Of a stretch of 64,000 nucleotides of DNA, positions 22,256 to 33,533 are shown one piece after another. Source of the DNA: Dolomedes plantarius (Eukaryota > Arthropoda > Arachnida > Araneae > Dolomedidae). The stretch spans positions 126,221,570 through 126,285,569 of the forward strand of contig OU015493.1 in NCBI GenBank assembly GCA_907164885.2, read 5' to 3'. Made by a program: the position numbers and the translations under genes. How positions within the stretch are numbered: position 1 is the stretch's first letter; each line of letters begins with the position of its first letter. Under the pieces are notes generated by a model. That model was not told the DNA's origin. It made no database searches and saw only the letters and a list, made by a program, of their open reading frames with translations.

Positions 22256-22524
22256 ATGCGTTCTCTGTGTTATAAGTATTCGGTTATGGCACTTAGCGGC
22301 TTACAGAACACTTGTGAACAATTTTACTTCTTTGCCACCATTCCTTATATACCCCTCTCTTACACTCTCGTCATTGTGACGTACTATCGACGTCATATGG
22401 TGGTTTCCTGTAATTTCCTATTATTCTTGAAGATGTGTGTGATAATTCTACAGGTGAAATTTTTACTTTAGAGTTCGATTTCCGTGTGATTCTGAATTAT
22501 CCTTAATTTATGGACATGAGTGTA

Positions 22525-23183
22525 TAATGATGTAAAATATAAAACTCAAAACCTAAATCTATTCAAACGTTTATTTAAAAATGAGTGTGTTTTTTTTATG
22601 CTGAAACAAACTTTTGACTATTTTAGGCAAACCTAGTTTATACTTGCTACTTGCAATGTACCACTAAGGTGAGAATCAGTTAAGCCGATTTCTATATACG
22701 TTCTTCGCATATTTCATTTTAGAATTGATACATTCAAAGATATGTTAATGCGAAGAACATGAGCAGTAGGTGGGAAATTTTTGCACAGTTTTGTATTTTT
22801 CAGGCACTCATTTCCAAAATTATGTTTACAAAAACACCTGTCCGATAATGATTGCGAGTGTTTTGGGCTACACTTGTGAAAAGTGCCCCCGCAGAGCCCC
22901 AGAGAGGCGGGAGTGAAAGTAGAGAGTGTCCCAAAACCTCTGTCAACGTGTTGAGCGAAAGTATTGAGACTGGACGGTCTCAATTGCTGACCAATGCGAA
23001 TCCGTCTCTCTGTTAAAGACTAAAAGTGTCTTTGAGAATGGTTTTTGTTGTTTTGAAGAATTCCTGTTGTGTACTATTTTTCTATCCGCCGGACATGAAG
23101 GTGCCAAATTTTCTTGGAGTCTTTAATGTGACAATAAATGTTTGGGAGATTTTGGAGTCTGCAGTTACTTAACTGCAGAATTA
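22525..23183. other. unannotated DNA between transposons
   Basis: The minus-strand frame at 22714-22983 has no recognisable motif. Nothing else is supported. Confidence 0.5.
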
Positions 23184-23185
23184 TA

Positions 23186-24194
23186 CATGGTCTGACAATA
23201 AATTTCGGTGAATAGTCCTGTAACATTAACGCAGATGAAATATTAACGAAAATTACCTTACTGTCCTTCGAAATAGTCACCTCCCATAACTATGCACCGC
23301 TGACATCTGCTATACATGTTCTGGAAACTTTGCAAGAAGTCTTCTTTTGGGATGGAATTCAAAAGCCTCGTCACGTTTCGTTGGATGTCAGGAATATCGT
23401 CAAATCTCTTTCCTTTCAAAGCGAGTTTGAGTTGTGGGAATAGGAAGAAGTCTGGAGGATTGAGATCTGGCGAGTATGGTGGATGCTCAATTTGCACCAC
23501 CCCCTTTTTTGCCAGGAACTGTTTGACGATATTGGCTGTGTGAGGGCGAGCATTGTCGTGAACAAAAAACCATGAACCTTGTTGTGCGTACTGCGGTCGT
23601 ACCCTGCGTAGACGTTTCCTGAAACGGGTCAAAATTTCAATGTACCCTTCAGCATTCATCGTCGTTCCCTCAGGTAGAAATTCATTGTGGATAATGCCTT
23701 GACTATCACAAAAGGTGATGACCATCTTTTTGATGCGCGATTTTTCTGCTCTGACCTTTTTCCGACGAGGTGATGCAGGAGAACGCCATTCCATGCTTTA
23801 CCGTTTCTTTTCAGGGTCGTACCTGAGACACCAGGACTCATCCTCAGTGACAATACAGTTCAAGAAGTTTGGTGTCGCATCCGCCGTTTCAAGAAAATCC
23901 TGTGGAGCCTCTAAACGTGCCTGCTTGTGATCATCATCCAAGTGATGTGTCACAAGACGACAACACGTTTTTCTCATCCCGAAATTCTGGGTAACGATTT
24001 GTCGCACGGAACAAACACACTAAACAAGCACTTTGTAAAACAAGTCTTACACGGAACACAAACGACTCTCAACTGAACAACGGTGGGGGCAGATGGTCAA
24101 CACCTACCGCTACGCAGGTGCACCGTTTTGTTTCGCCAGTGTTGCCAGATCGGCCGTTCTGACTTCATTCACCGAACTTTATTGTCAGAGGTTG
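23186..24194 (-). mobile_element. mariner element with a deleted N-terminal coding region
   Basis: The tips share CTGACAATAAATTTCGGTGAAT (left) and its inverse with a T/G change (right), preceded by CATGGT or CAACCT, and each is flanked by TA (23184-23185, 24195-24196). The element is 1009 bp, shorter than the usual 1.3 kb. Confidence 0.85.
23258..24007 (-). pseudogene. mariner transposase, DD34D type, truncated and with one stop
   Basis: The readable protein starts in the linker before the catalytic domain and lacks the paired HTH region. Motifs seen are VTEDESWCLRYDPE (first aspartate), WFFVHDNARPHTA (second) and YSPDLNPPDFFLFP (third, aspartate), with 34 residues between the last two as in the mariner DD34D group. 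A WRSP-block (MEWRSPASPR) lies between them. One in-frame TAA sits just before that block at about 23798-23800, where relatives have a glutamine codon, so a C-to-T change is likely. Upstream DNA up to the right terminus looks like the original 5' UTR, so the HTH region was removed by an internal deletion of roughly 0.35 kb. The copy is inactive. Confidence 0.9.
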
Positions 24195-24196
24195 TA

Positions 24197-25247
24197 GAAT
24201 CAATTTTCCTTCTTCGAGTTCAGAAGAACTCAGAACTGATGTAGAGTTAACGAACGGAATTTTTTTTTTTTGTTGAGAAAAACCACTGGGAAGGAAGAGA
24301 TAAAAACAAAAGGAATGTAAAATTGTTGTAATAATTTTCTGTCCTATCATTCGGTTCTTTTCTTTCTCGGGCCGTAAGCGACGGGTAATATTCAAGAAGC
24401 TCTTCAAGAAGGGAGATGACTTTTTGATGGCATTGGCGTATACAGTGCTACCGACATTTGACAACAATTTCGTGAACATGGGCTCCATTGAGGCTATCAG
24501 CCATCAAAACCGTTCAAAGAATTCATAAATTCAAGCTGAGTAAATTTGCCGTGGTTTCGTTATCAACTAATACCTCAAAAATTCTTATTTCCCGGGGTAA
24601 AAAATTCTCAAAAAATATGTACATTTTTATTTTTTTATATTCAGACATGCTATAACGAATTAGAATATTAATAACGAAAAGAACCCGAATGTTTTTATGA
24701 TGATTGCGTTGCCAGATACATTTTAATATGGCACTGCTTACGCGCATCCTGCTGTATATTTGTTCTTTAAGTCTATTTATCTCGAATTGAATCTTCCGTA
24801 ATTTACCATCTTTTTTTTAAGAGGATATATCTAAAATTTATTATGAGATATTTCAGTTAATTTCTGCACAGGGTTTACATTTCATCTGTTTTCACTAAAA
24901 TTTCTTTGAGTTTCTTGATCTTTAGAAAAATTTCTGAAAATATTTTTCCTGCAGCAAAATTTTCTTTGAAAAAAAACTTTTCTTTCTGAATTTTGAAGTG
25001 ATTAAAAATTTTATAAAAGAAATCCTTATTCTGACAAATTTTTTTGGGAATGTTCAAAAAGAGAACGACAGAGATACATAAAGCTCCTGGTTATGTTGAT
25101 ATATTAAAGTTTAAACAGGCTTTAAATTTTGAATTTTAATTGTTTTTCAAATAAAATTACAAATAAAATTTTCAAATAAAATAAAATTATAAAATTTAAT
25201 TTAGTAGTTAAAAAAAATACTAAAATTTATACTTAACTAGTTTATAC
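24197..25247. other. unannotated AT-rich DNA
   Basis: Low-complexity A/T-rich sequence, especially 24880-25060, which yields lysine/phenylalanine-rich frames of no significance. No gene is supported. Confidence 0.55.
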
Positions 25248-25251
25248 ATGC

Positions 25252-25847
25252 TGTGATGGCGGCGGGCCCTCTGCTTAACCCCCGGTATATTATATATAAA
25301 ATTTGGTGAAGTTTCTTTTCAGTTTTGAATGTTTACCAGAGGCGAGTACAGGTAATCAATCAAGAGGCGTGCCAGCTCTCTGGTAAACAGATGACAACCA
25401 GGACCGGATGTGCAGATGGTTTGCTGGAGGTATTTCCGGAGGTATGCCGGGGAACCGGTTTTGGACTGGTGTTCGGCGGTGCAGGAGAGCAAGCTAGTGT
25501 CGAGACGGGAGAGAGAGAGAGACAGGGGTCCGGTCTTGACGGTTCTCGATTTGGTCTCGGACCAGCGTTGTACGTGTGCGGAGAAGCCACGTGGCGGGGA
25601 TTGCGATTTGTTTGGTGAATTAATTGATTTGGCTGGAGGCCATGCATGCACTGGAGGTGCAAAACTCATATGGAGTTAATGTAAATGTGTAAATACGTTA
25701 AAGAATAAAGGTGCTTGTTTTACGTTCCTTAATCCAGCGTATTCTCGGTGATTTCTGAGGGAACCGGGTGGCTAGGAATTAGCCATAGTTCGGCGCGCTA
25801 TCGAAATAGACTGGGCAGTGAAGACGAATTGCACCCAGTATATGATA
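25252..25847 (+). repeat. 5' LTR
   Basis: It starts TGTGATGGCGG and ends TATATGATA. It contains a TATATTATATATAAA box at about 25287-25302 and an AATAAAG polyadenylation signal near 25703. Antisense open frames of 100-116 codons here occur identically in the 3' LTR and are incidental. Confidence 0.95.
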
Positions 25848-25849
25848 GC

Positions 25850-25861
25850 TGGTGGCAGCGG
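25850..25861 (+). other. candidate primer-binding site
   Basis: TGGTGGCAGCGG begins two bases after the 5' LTR, the normal place for pairing with a tRNA 3' end (all end in CCA). I could not assign the tRNA. Confidence 0.6.
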
Positions 25862-26940
25862 AGGAATTCTACGTATGTGTTTGTGAAATACGTGAGGATC
25901 CACGGAGGAGGTGAAGCAGTGGCGGAACTGGCGAGGATAGCCAAGGGAATCTGCCGATGCAAGCAGTCAACTAGAACCTGCGGAAAATACTAGCAGCCGA
26001 GACGTGTAGCCAGACGGAAGTTGTTCAGAGGTGGAACCTGTGCAAGAAAATTCGATCAGCGTGTACAGCTGGATGCGACAGCAGAAAAGGTAAGCTCATT
26101 TGAAATCTTCCAAAGAGGTCTGCGCGATAATTGTCGAGGGGCAGTAAATTGTGGGGTTGGAATTAGTGACTGGTTGGAATTAGTCTAATAATTCAGGGGA
26201 TTTAGAAAGATAATTTCAACGCTTCTTTGAGAAGTCCGAAAGTTAAACCAGTGAAGGTTTAGTGAAAATTTGTTCGAGAAGAACAGGTGTGAAATCCTGA
26301 TAGAGATCGGGTAAATGTAGTAGTCTTAGTAGACATTAGTAGTTAGTTTTTTCTAAAAGTGATTTTGGTTATTCAAAACTTTGTGAGTAAATCCACAGGG
26401 AATCTCACGGGCACGTGTTGTGCGGAAAAAAGAGAAAAGTGTTTGCTTTTGGGTTTGTTAAATAGAAAGTGTTTAATGAATTGAATTTGTGCGAGTGTTT
26501 GTAGGAAACCGCACAGTGCCTTGGTGCACAGGAAAGTACTCAGTGTGGGACAAAACGCTGATTTGAAATAGTATATTTGTATTAGTGTTATTCTAGAAGT
26601 GTATAAGCAATTTGAGTGTTTTATGCTATAAGATAATGTGATACATATGTGTTTCTTTTAAATGTTTGATAATATATTGTGATATATGTTCTAGCTATTG
26701 TTATGTAATTTGATAGGATTGCTTATAATTAATTGTACCAGTTTATGTGTATAAGTGAAAGCTCAAAGGTGACAATATTTAGTGTCGTTATATCTAGTAC
26801 CTGTCCTATATTTCTGTGTTAAGTAGGGCAAGTGAAATTACATGTGTATTTCTGTGAGTGTATTGAGTGTACGGCATTGGGTTAGAAATAAGTTATTGTG
26901 ATTTCTGTGAATACTGTGGTAAATCTTTTAGTTTGGGAAA

Positions 26941-28845
26941 ATGGAAGTTCTTCTAATTAGACAGACTAAAATTGTTCTTGTGGCTTTGGCCGATAATTTG
27001 GACGTTGAGGCGTCGATAAATGATAAAAAAATAGTAATTGTCCGACGAATCATTGGAGCAGAAAATTACAGTGAAGTAAGGACTAAGGCGGGTCTAGAAG
27101 GAATTCTAGAACAGATTAAATTAGATCGGGAAGAGAAGGATAAGCAGATGAATAGGGCCTATGAATTAGCTTTGATAAGAAAGAGAGAAAGTTTAGACGT
27201 TAGTCAGAAAGCCATAATAGACAATATTTTCGAGGTTTTCGAGTCGAATAAAGAATTCTTTGTGAGACATGATAAAGGAATCTTCGAGAGACTAGAATAC
27301 GACCTAGACTGTGAGGCGAAATATGCTTTCGATCAATCAACTAGATTTATTAAAGCGAGGGAATTGGAGTACCTGAGGGTAAAATTACAGGCTGTAAATT
27401 CCTATAGAGAAAGTAGAGGTTTAATAAGGAAGGCCGGAGTCACTAAAATTGAGAAAAGTGTCGAAAGTCAAATTGAGGGAAAAATTTGCGTAGAGAAAAA
27501 GGTTAAATCTCTGGGTAGAGAAAAAAATGTAGAGAATGTGTTGGGAAATTTCAGCAAGGTGGAAGCTGGGAATTTCGGAAGCGCGAGTACTCGAGGCAAA
27601 ATTAAAAATAAGGAATTCTGTAGCCAGTTGGTTGCCGGAGATACTTTGAGCAGTTCGAGGGAAGTGTGGGAAAATAAGGAAATCGTTGTAATTGAGCAAG
27701 CAAGCTTAAATTCGGGTGTAGGAAATCGAAGTGAAATAGATAACTCGCTCTGCAAATCCGTGAATGTAGAGACAGTGGGGAAAATGAATGTAGATTTGTG
27801 TGAGGAAACTAGCCCAGATAGGAGGGAAATAGATAACTCGCTCTGCAAATTGACGCATGTAGAGACATGTGGGAAAATGAATGTAGATTTGTGTGAAGAA
27901 AGTAGCCTAGATAAAAGAGAAATATTGTCTCAAAGCGACTCTAACATTTGTGAGCTCGAAGTGAGAAAAGTTAGTTTCGTTGAGTCAGCCGATGTTTTAG
28001 GGGATTTGAATCTCGCGTTTTGTGTAACTGACCGCACACACAGGGGGATGGACCTTTGTCCGCGAGTCCATTCATCAGGTTCTTTACAAGTGGAAGGGAC
28101 TATAAGTGCATGTCAGGCTGTGATGAATGTAGTCGAAAAAGTTGAGCCGAGAGACGGTTTAGAATTTGCTCCCCAGGGAATAGACAATGGCATTCGGGAA
28201 AACACGGACCGCGAAAGGGCCGAAAGTTCGTCTAAAATGGATGGTCAGATTTTGACGGAATTTAGGGGAAACCTAAACAATGCGGCTGAGGGGGAGAGAA
28301 TCCCTGTAGAAAATAGAAGGACGGGGTTTCCGAGTAGAAACATTTTGAGAGGGAGGTTACCTAAGATTGGGATACTCCATTGTAACGAGTTCAAAGGGAA
28401 ATTACATCCGGTAGTGATAAGAACTCAACCGCGCCGCGAAAAGGCGAGTGGAATAACGCGAAAGAAAGCGAAGTTTAAAATGTTTTTGGGCTTGAGCAAA
28501 ACTAAGGGGAAATGTCCGTTGTCTAGAAAGAAACCGAATTGCGTAAAGCATAGTCAAAAGACGGGACGCCAGGGTTTTGTCAAGTTCAAGAAGAAGTTTA
28601 GGGGAAGACGACATTCTGTTAAATTCAAAATGAAAATGGGTACGAAATACTCAGAAGGGCAGCCTAGCAATTTCGGGAGACCGAGGAAAAACCGAAAGTT
28701 GCAAATATTCGCGAGGGCGAAGATTAATAGACAGGACGAATTTAGGGGGTCGTGTGACAGGGTTTCCACGAAATTTCAGCTTAAACGAGATGCTACGAGG
28801 AGGGTTAACTCCAAATTTAAAGGAATCCAGTTTGGGAAAATTTAA
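26941..28845 (+). CDS. 634-aa gag-like/basic protein of the non-autonomous LTR element
   Basis: The only long gene of the LTR element, starting at an ATG about 1.1 kb after the 5' LTR. Residues 1-50 resemble the SAP-like N-terminus of arthropod Ty3/gypsy Gag proteins (LVALADNLDVEAS...). A charged, probably coiled-coil segment follows at about 50-85 (EQIKLDREEKDKQ). A second alpha-helical part extends to about 160. The middle (about 170-450) is polar and low in pattern, with a 34-residue duplication: NSLCKxxxVETxGKMNVDLC occurs twice at about 265-325. The last 180 residues are very rich in lysine and arginine, probably nucleic-acid binding. No capsid core motif, zinc knuckle, DTG protease or RT motif is seen. 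It may package the element's RNA with help from another element's Pol. Function is inferred; the open 634-codon frame in a fresh insertion suggests it is under selection. Confidence 0.75.
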   Translation: MEVLLIRQTKIVLVALADNLDVEASINDKKIVIVRRIIGAENYSEVRTKAGLEGILEQIKLDREEKDKQMNRAYELALIRKRESLDVSQKAIIDNIFEVFESNKEFFVRHDKGIFERLEYDLDCEAKYAFDQSTRFIKARELEYLRVKLQAVNSYRESRGLIRKAGVTKIEKSVESQIEGKICVEKKVKSLGREKNVENVLGNFSKVEAGNFGSASTRGKIKNKEFCSQLVAGDTLSSSREVWENKEIVVIEQASLNSGVGNRSEIDNSLCKSVNVETVGKMNVDLCEETSPDRREIDNSLCKLTHVETCGKMNVDLCEESSLDKREILSQSDSNICELEVRKVSFVESADVLGDLNLAFCVTDRTHRGMDLCPRVHSSGSLQVEGTISACQAVMNVVEKVEPRDGLEFAPQGIDNGIRENTDRERAESSSKMDGQILTEFRGNLNNAAEGERIPVENRRTGFPSRNILRGRLPKIGILHCNEFKGKLHPVVIRTQPRREKASGITRKKAKFKMFLGLSKTKGKCPLSRKKPNCVKHSQKTGRQGFVKFKKKFRGRRHSVKFKMKMGTKYSEGQPSNFGRPRKNRKLQIFARAKINRQDEFRGSCDRVSTKFQLKRDATRRVNSKFKGIQFGKI

Positions 28846-30387
28846 ATTCTCAGATGAGATTTTGAGGGTCAAGGGAGAATTTAATGCTGCGTGAAGCTGT
28901 GACCCAAAAATGTATGTGTAAGAATTATGTGTATTTTTTTTTCTCGTTTGATTTTATACCAGAAAGTTGAATTGAATAAATTGTAGTGTATAATATTTTA
29001 TGTGATGATTTTTGTGAAATTTAAAGTGCATATATGTTGGTAAAACATGACCACATAGTTTGAGAATGGATTTAGGCAAATTATGTAAATTTCCTTATGT
29101 TCAATTAGTATAACGATTGTGATCAATTAGTATAATAATTTTGTTGTGGTGAAAGGTCCTAAGACGCTTTTTGTGTAAGCCGGTGGAAGGCCTTAGAAAG
29201 ACTGTCATTAATATACTGTAATACAATTTTGTTATTGTTAGAAAAGGAACCAAACGAGTTAGTTTGTTATGACTCTATGTCAAGAAATGACGTTAAAAAC
29301 ACCTAATGGAATTGTGGAATCCTAGTGTAGAAATAAATGTGGGCTCAACTGTGAGTTTCGGTTTCCTGGCCAATCGAGTGGAAAGAGGCCGATTGAGTCG
29401 CGCGTTTGGATAGGAGAATTTATGTTCCGTGGGTTACAGGACCAACTGAATGTCGAATAGTTAATGATCTTGTAATGCCGAATGTTTAATGAAATAGTAA
29501 GAATTGCATAACTAATATTTAGTAAGAAATATAGGTTTAATTTTGTCCACTATATTTGGTAATCGTTATCCACGATGATGTGTTTTGGCTTTAAGAGAAG
29601 TTTACAGAGCAATTGTGAAATTGTTAATTGGTTAATGTTGTGATCAATGTATGTTGTGTTAACTGTGTTTTTTTTTTAGTAATGTTTCTTTGTTTAATGT
29701 GTCTTTGAGTAATATTTTGTTTCATGTTATTGCAACTAGGTTAAGATATAGTCGATAATTGAAATATGGTCGAAATTGTGGTAATGTTTGTAATTAAGTA
29801 AGATTAGAGTAATGTATTGTTGTAGTACCTATGCTAAAATATGTTAAATGAAACTGCTTAATGTGTTGGCGGATAGAAGCTAAACGTGTTAGGGTACGTT
29901 GTCGGCTATGACTGGCCGAAAGGTACGGGTTCTAACGCCCTTAAGTTTATAATTGAACCGAGAAGGTTATCTGCAGATAGAATGGCCTTGAGGCTATGTT
30001 TTTGTTGTTTTCAGTATGAAACTGTTAACGTAAGTTTTTTAGTGCATTAGGAGTATTTTGTTTGTCTTAATCATGTATGAATTTATTATGTGTTTAGCTA
30101 ATGTAATATCAGTGTAATGATTGTCTGCATCACTTTCTGGAAATTGAATTAATGTTTTTCACTCTCGAAAAGTATTCGGAGTGCAGGTTTAGGAATGATG
30201 TGTCCCAGACTGAGTGCAGTTTAGGGCATTTTCGAGGGAAATTTCTAAAGTAGGCGGAAATTGACTCTAGGAAGTTAGGGCTGAAGAAAGCCAAATGGTA
30301 TTGACCTCTTTGGAAGTGTTTCATGTGGGCATACCTAAAGGGACCTACCGAACTTTCCATTAGACTTTTTTATGTATAAAAAAGCCT
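28846..30387 (+). other. long 3' non-coding region of the LTR element
   Basis: About 1.5 kb, T- and G-rich, with no frame of note. It may carry RNA packaging or reverse-transcription signals, or be the residue of deleted pol. I see no pol motif in any frame. Confidence 0.6.
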
Positions 30388-30404
30388 TTAAAGGGGGGAG
30401 GAGC
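30388..30404 (+). other. polypurine tract
   Basis: TTAAAGGGGGGAGGAGC lies directly before the 3' LTR, where plus-strand DNA synthesis is primed. Confidence 0.85.
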
Positions 30405-31000
30405 TGTGATGGCGGCGGGCCCTCTGCTTAACCCCCGGTATATTATATATAAAATTTGGTGAAGTTTCTTTTCAGTTTTGAATGTTTACCAGAGGCGAGT
30501 ACAGGTAATCAATCAAGAGGCGTGCCAGCTCTCTGGTAAACAGATGACAACCAGGACCGGATGTGCAGATGGTTTGCTGGAGGTATTTCCGGAGGTATGC
30601 CGGGGAACCGGTTTTGGACTGGTGTTCGGCGGTGCAGGAGAGCAAGCTAGTGTCGAGACGGGAGAGAGAGAGAGACAGGGGTCCGGTCTTGACGGTTCTC
30701 GATTTGGTCTCGGACCAGCGTTGTACGTGTGCGGAGAAGCCACGTGGCGGGGATTGCGATTTGTTTGGTGAATTAATTGATTTGGCTGGAGGCCATGCAT
30801 GCACTGGAGGTGCAAAACTCATATGGAGTTAATGTAAATGTGTAAATACGTTAAAGAATAAAGGTGCTTGTTTTACGTTCCTTAATCCAGCGTATTCTCG
30901 GTGATTTCTGAGGGAACCGGGTGGCTAGGAATTAGCCATAGTTCGGCGCGCTATCGAAATAGACTGGGCAGTGAAGACGAATTGCACCCAGTATATGATA
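30405..31000 (+). repeat. 3' LTR
   Basis: 596 bp, matching the 5' LTR at every position I compared, offset by exactly 5153 bp. It is followed by the ATGC target duplication. Confidence 0.95.
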
Positions 31001-31004
31001 ATGC

Positions 31005-32664
31005 ATAAAGTTTTTTAATAAAAGACACAGTTGAGAGAAAAATCATAGCGAAATACGTATCCTAATACAAATTTTAATTTTATGTCTACGAGTTTTAAAC
31101 GAGTTTTTGTGTCTACGAAATTTTAAAACTGATCGGAAATTTTAAAACTGCTTTTAAAGATGATGAGTAGAGGACAGATTTTTACCTTTCATTTGCAAAA
31201 AATTAGTGGCGGACCTTAAAAATCGCCACAAACAACTTTAATCTCAAAGATGCCCAATGATGGGGTAACCCCTGACTGGATTTTAACTATATTTGTTTTA
31301 TTACACTTAACTCATGGCAGTAGAATTCTATTCTTAGAAATATGGTGCTACTGGAAATATATTAAAACTAATTTGTTTTACGTAATCATTTACGATTTGT
31401 GAAATAAAGTACAGTTTTGTAAATTACATCTTAACATATTTACCTCGCGTAATAAAATAGTTGTTGAATTTCTTTTTGGCAAAGTTTATCAAACCTTTAA
31501 AGTATAAATTCAAGCAGAAGTGCTCCCAAGAAAGGAAATATTTTCTTACATAAATATATATTAATTCTGCCTGACAAGGGAATTATGAAAACTGTTGCTA
31601 AAGAAAAAAAAAAGTAAGCATACTTACAAATTTTCTCTTAAAAAATCCTTTACAAAATGTTGAATATAAGAGATAATATTTTCTCGCAAACAAGGTCGGG
31701 CAGCCGTCAAAAATTTAGCCGTCTAATATAATTTGGGGAAGAATTTCCTTTTTTATAGCATCAACTAATTCTAGTCTCTCAGGATTTTAGATTAAGGTTA
31801 AGACGATGCGGGCTTTGAACGTTACGTCTGTTCTCGTAGTTAGGCTAACTACCGCCTAAATACCAGCATAAATAAGATCTCCACCTGTTCGTTTAAATAA
31901 CGTGAAAATATTCGTTCTAGGTGTTATTTTTTTAGCCATTCTGATGTTGCTTTTAGCTCTGGCAGTTTAACAGCTGCTTATTTAATTTACATGAAAAATT
32001 AATTCTGGCATGAAGATCCGATGCCACTACGTACTTGAGTATGTTTGGATTTACTTCAAAAACATTTTTTTAATCTAATTTCATTTATTTTATTTTGGCG
32101 CTATGTAGGAAGTAAAGTTAAAAAAAAGTCTGAGATTTACCTCAAATGTGTGTTAAAGGTAAATCATCCATTAGGGCAGTGGTTTTAGGATGAACAGTTT
32201 GTCGGACGGGACTGATGTTGCAATGTTAAGGGAATTAGGCAAAATTACCCAAAGTTAGTCTTAAGAGCCATTTCTGATCCTAAAATAGTTTTGCCTGCCA
32301 CCTACATATTCCCCCCTCTGCCGATAAATGGTAGCTATAGAATTTAAAATTCACTACATTTCATCTAAACGTATTGATGAATTATATACGGAATATTTAA
32401 AAATCATTTTTTAACTAGCTACCGTTCACGGTTTTATCGCCTTATGGCATTTTGGTTTTTTGGCCAAATCTTGCAATTCCTGAATTTAATTTTTATATTA
32501 ATGAGGATTAATAGTAGGCATCTTTTCCCCAAAGGGCATTTCATGAATATTAGTGCAAACGGGTTGCTAGTACACTCTTCTAAATACTACACTCATCTAC
32601 ACTTATATACACTTTTCTTAATACCTATAATTCACCAATATCTGGCATGATTTTGACGGCGATG
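31005..32664. other. unannotated AT-rich DNA
   Basis: No gene is supported. Near 32415-32570 the words AACTAGCTACCGTTCACGG and GGGTTGCTAGT face each other and look faintly like Helitron-type ends, but I could not define an element. Confidence 0.5.
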
Positions 32665-32740
32665 GTTGGTATAGAGCACTTTAGTCAGCTTTTGTTACAC
32701 AAGAACTAATTAGACCGGGACATTAGTAACCAGATTAGTA

Positions 32741-33533
32741 TAAGGCTTTTGTGCATTAACCCTATTGGATTCACTCACCTCAGTGTTAACCTACGGAGAA
32801 AATGTGTCTACTATTTACAGCTACATAAATGCTGATAATCCAATAACACCATTTCCAGTTTCATCTGTCAACATTACTTTAGCCGTAAAATCATTTGCGT
32901 GGTAGAAAAGTAAATAACTTAAAATAATCACTTTAACGTTTAAGGTCCTGTGCCCATAGAACCCGTCAGCGTTAGCATTTCTCGTATTGAAATATGTTTA
33001 GCCAATTACAAACCTCCAAACGATTAGCAACGATATTATTATGTCCTGTGATTGGTTTAAAATATGTCAATACGAGTAACGTTGACGGATTCAATGTGAA
33101 CAGGCCCTTAGGCTGTTGTGTACTGACCCTATTGGAATCGCTCACCTCATTGTTAACCTAGGGAGAAAATGTGTCTACTATTTACAGCTGCATAATTGCT
33201 GATAATCCAATAAAAATGGTATTTTCAGATAGCCTGAACTTTTCTGCACCTTGCAACAGGATTCATTTTACAAATTTCGTCCATCAAAGGAATTTTGGAG
33301 CGTTTAAAACATTCTATACCAGATTTCCCCTCCCAAATAATTAAATTTAAAAACATTACGTAATGGCATTTTTTTTATCGAAAAATGTCCAAAGGTTTAA
33401 AATTTCTTTCTATATTACGGAGTACAATTAAAATAAAAGCTTTAAATTCAAGTGGGCAATTCTTGGACACATTTTCGCCATAGGTCAGCACTGAAGTGAG
33501 CGAATCCAACAGGGTTAGTACACAGAAGCCTTA
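32741..33533. mobile_element. long-TIR element with an internal third terminus, inserted in a SINE
   Basis: The left end TAAGGCTTTTGTGCATTAAC and the inverse of the right end match over about 68 bp (through GTGAATCC and the GAAAATGTGTC block). TA borders both ends. A second left-type terminus occurs at 33109 (GGCTGTTGTGTACTGACCC onward, about 115 bp alike to the first), directly after a palindromic MITE. So 33109-33533 is a complete 425-bp element and 32741-32940 a second, right-truncated copy. No coding sequence. Confidence 0.75.
32941..33110. mobile_element. palindromic MITE, copy 2
   Basis: 170 bp, TA-flanked, starts TAAGGTCCTGTGCCCATAGA and ends TGTGAACAGGCCCTTA. It has the same internal blocks as copies 1 and 3 but is more diverged at its left tip. 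It lies between the two copies of the long-TIR element, inserted at or next to a terminus. Confidence 0.85.

Larger units (their letters stand above)
17861..22522 (-). mobile_element. Tc1-like element A, interrupted by a nested PIF/Harbinger-like element
   Basis: The tips CACTCATGTCCATAAATTAA (left) and its inverse (right) form a terminal repeat of about 26 bp, each bounded by a TA dinucleotide (17859-17860, 22523-22524). The transposase lies on the minus strand in two pieces, separated by 3158 bp of another element plus its 3-bp target duplication. Removing the insertion would leave an element of about 1.5 kb, the usual Tc1 size. Confidence 0.9.
25252..31000 (+). mobile_element. complete non-autonomous LTR retrotransposon with a single 634-aa ORF
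   Basis: Two 596-bp LTRs, which I found identical throughout, bound a 4.56-kb interior, and ATGC is duplicated on both sides (25248-25251, 31001-31004). A primer-binding-site candidate and a polypurine tract are in place. Protease, reverse transcriptase, RNase H and integrase are all missing. Identical LTRs mean the insertion is very recent, so an autonomous partner should have supplied those enzymes. The N-terminus of the ORF looks like a Ty3/gypsy gag start, which points to that group. Confidence 0.9.

Noticed and set aside
25319..25669. Open frames of 97-116 codons on both strands of the LTR
   Set aside because: They recur identically in both LTRs, overlap on opposite strands and have no motif; incidental.
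32415..32570. Facing ACTAGC...GCTAGT words suggesting a Helitron or small TIR element
   Set aside because: The hairpin is too close to the end on one side and absent on the other, and target bases are ambiguous; not enough to call.
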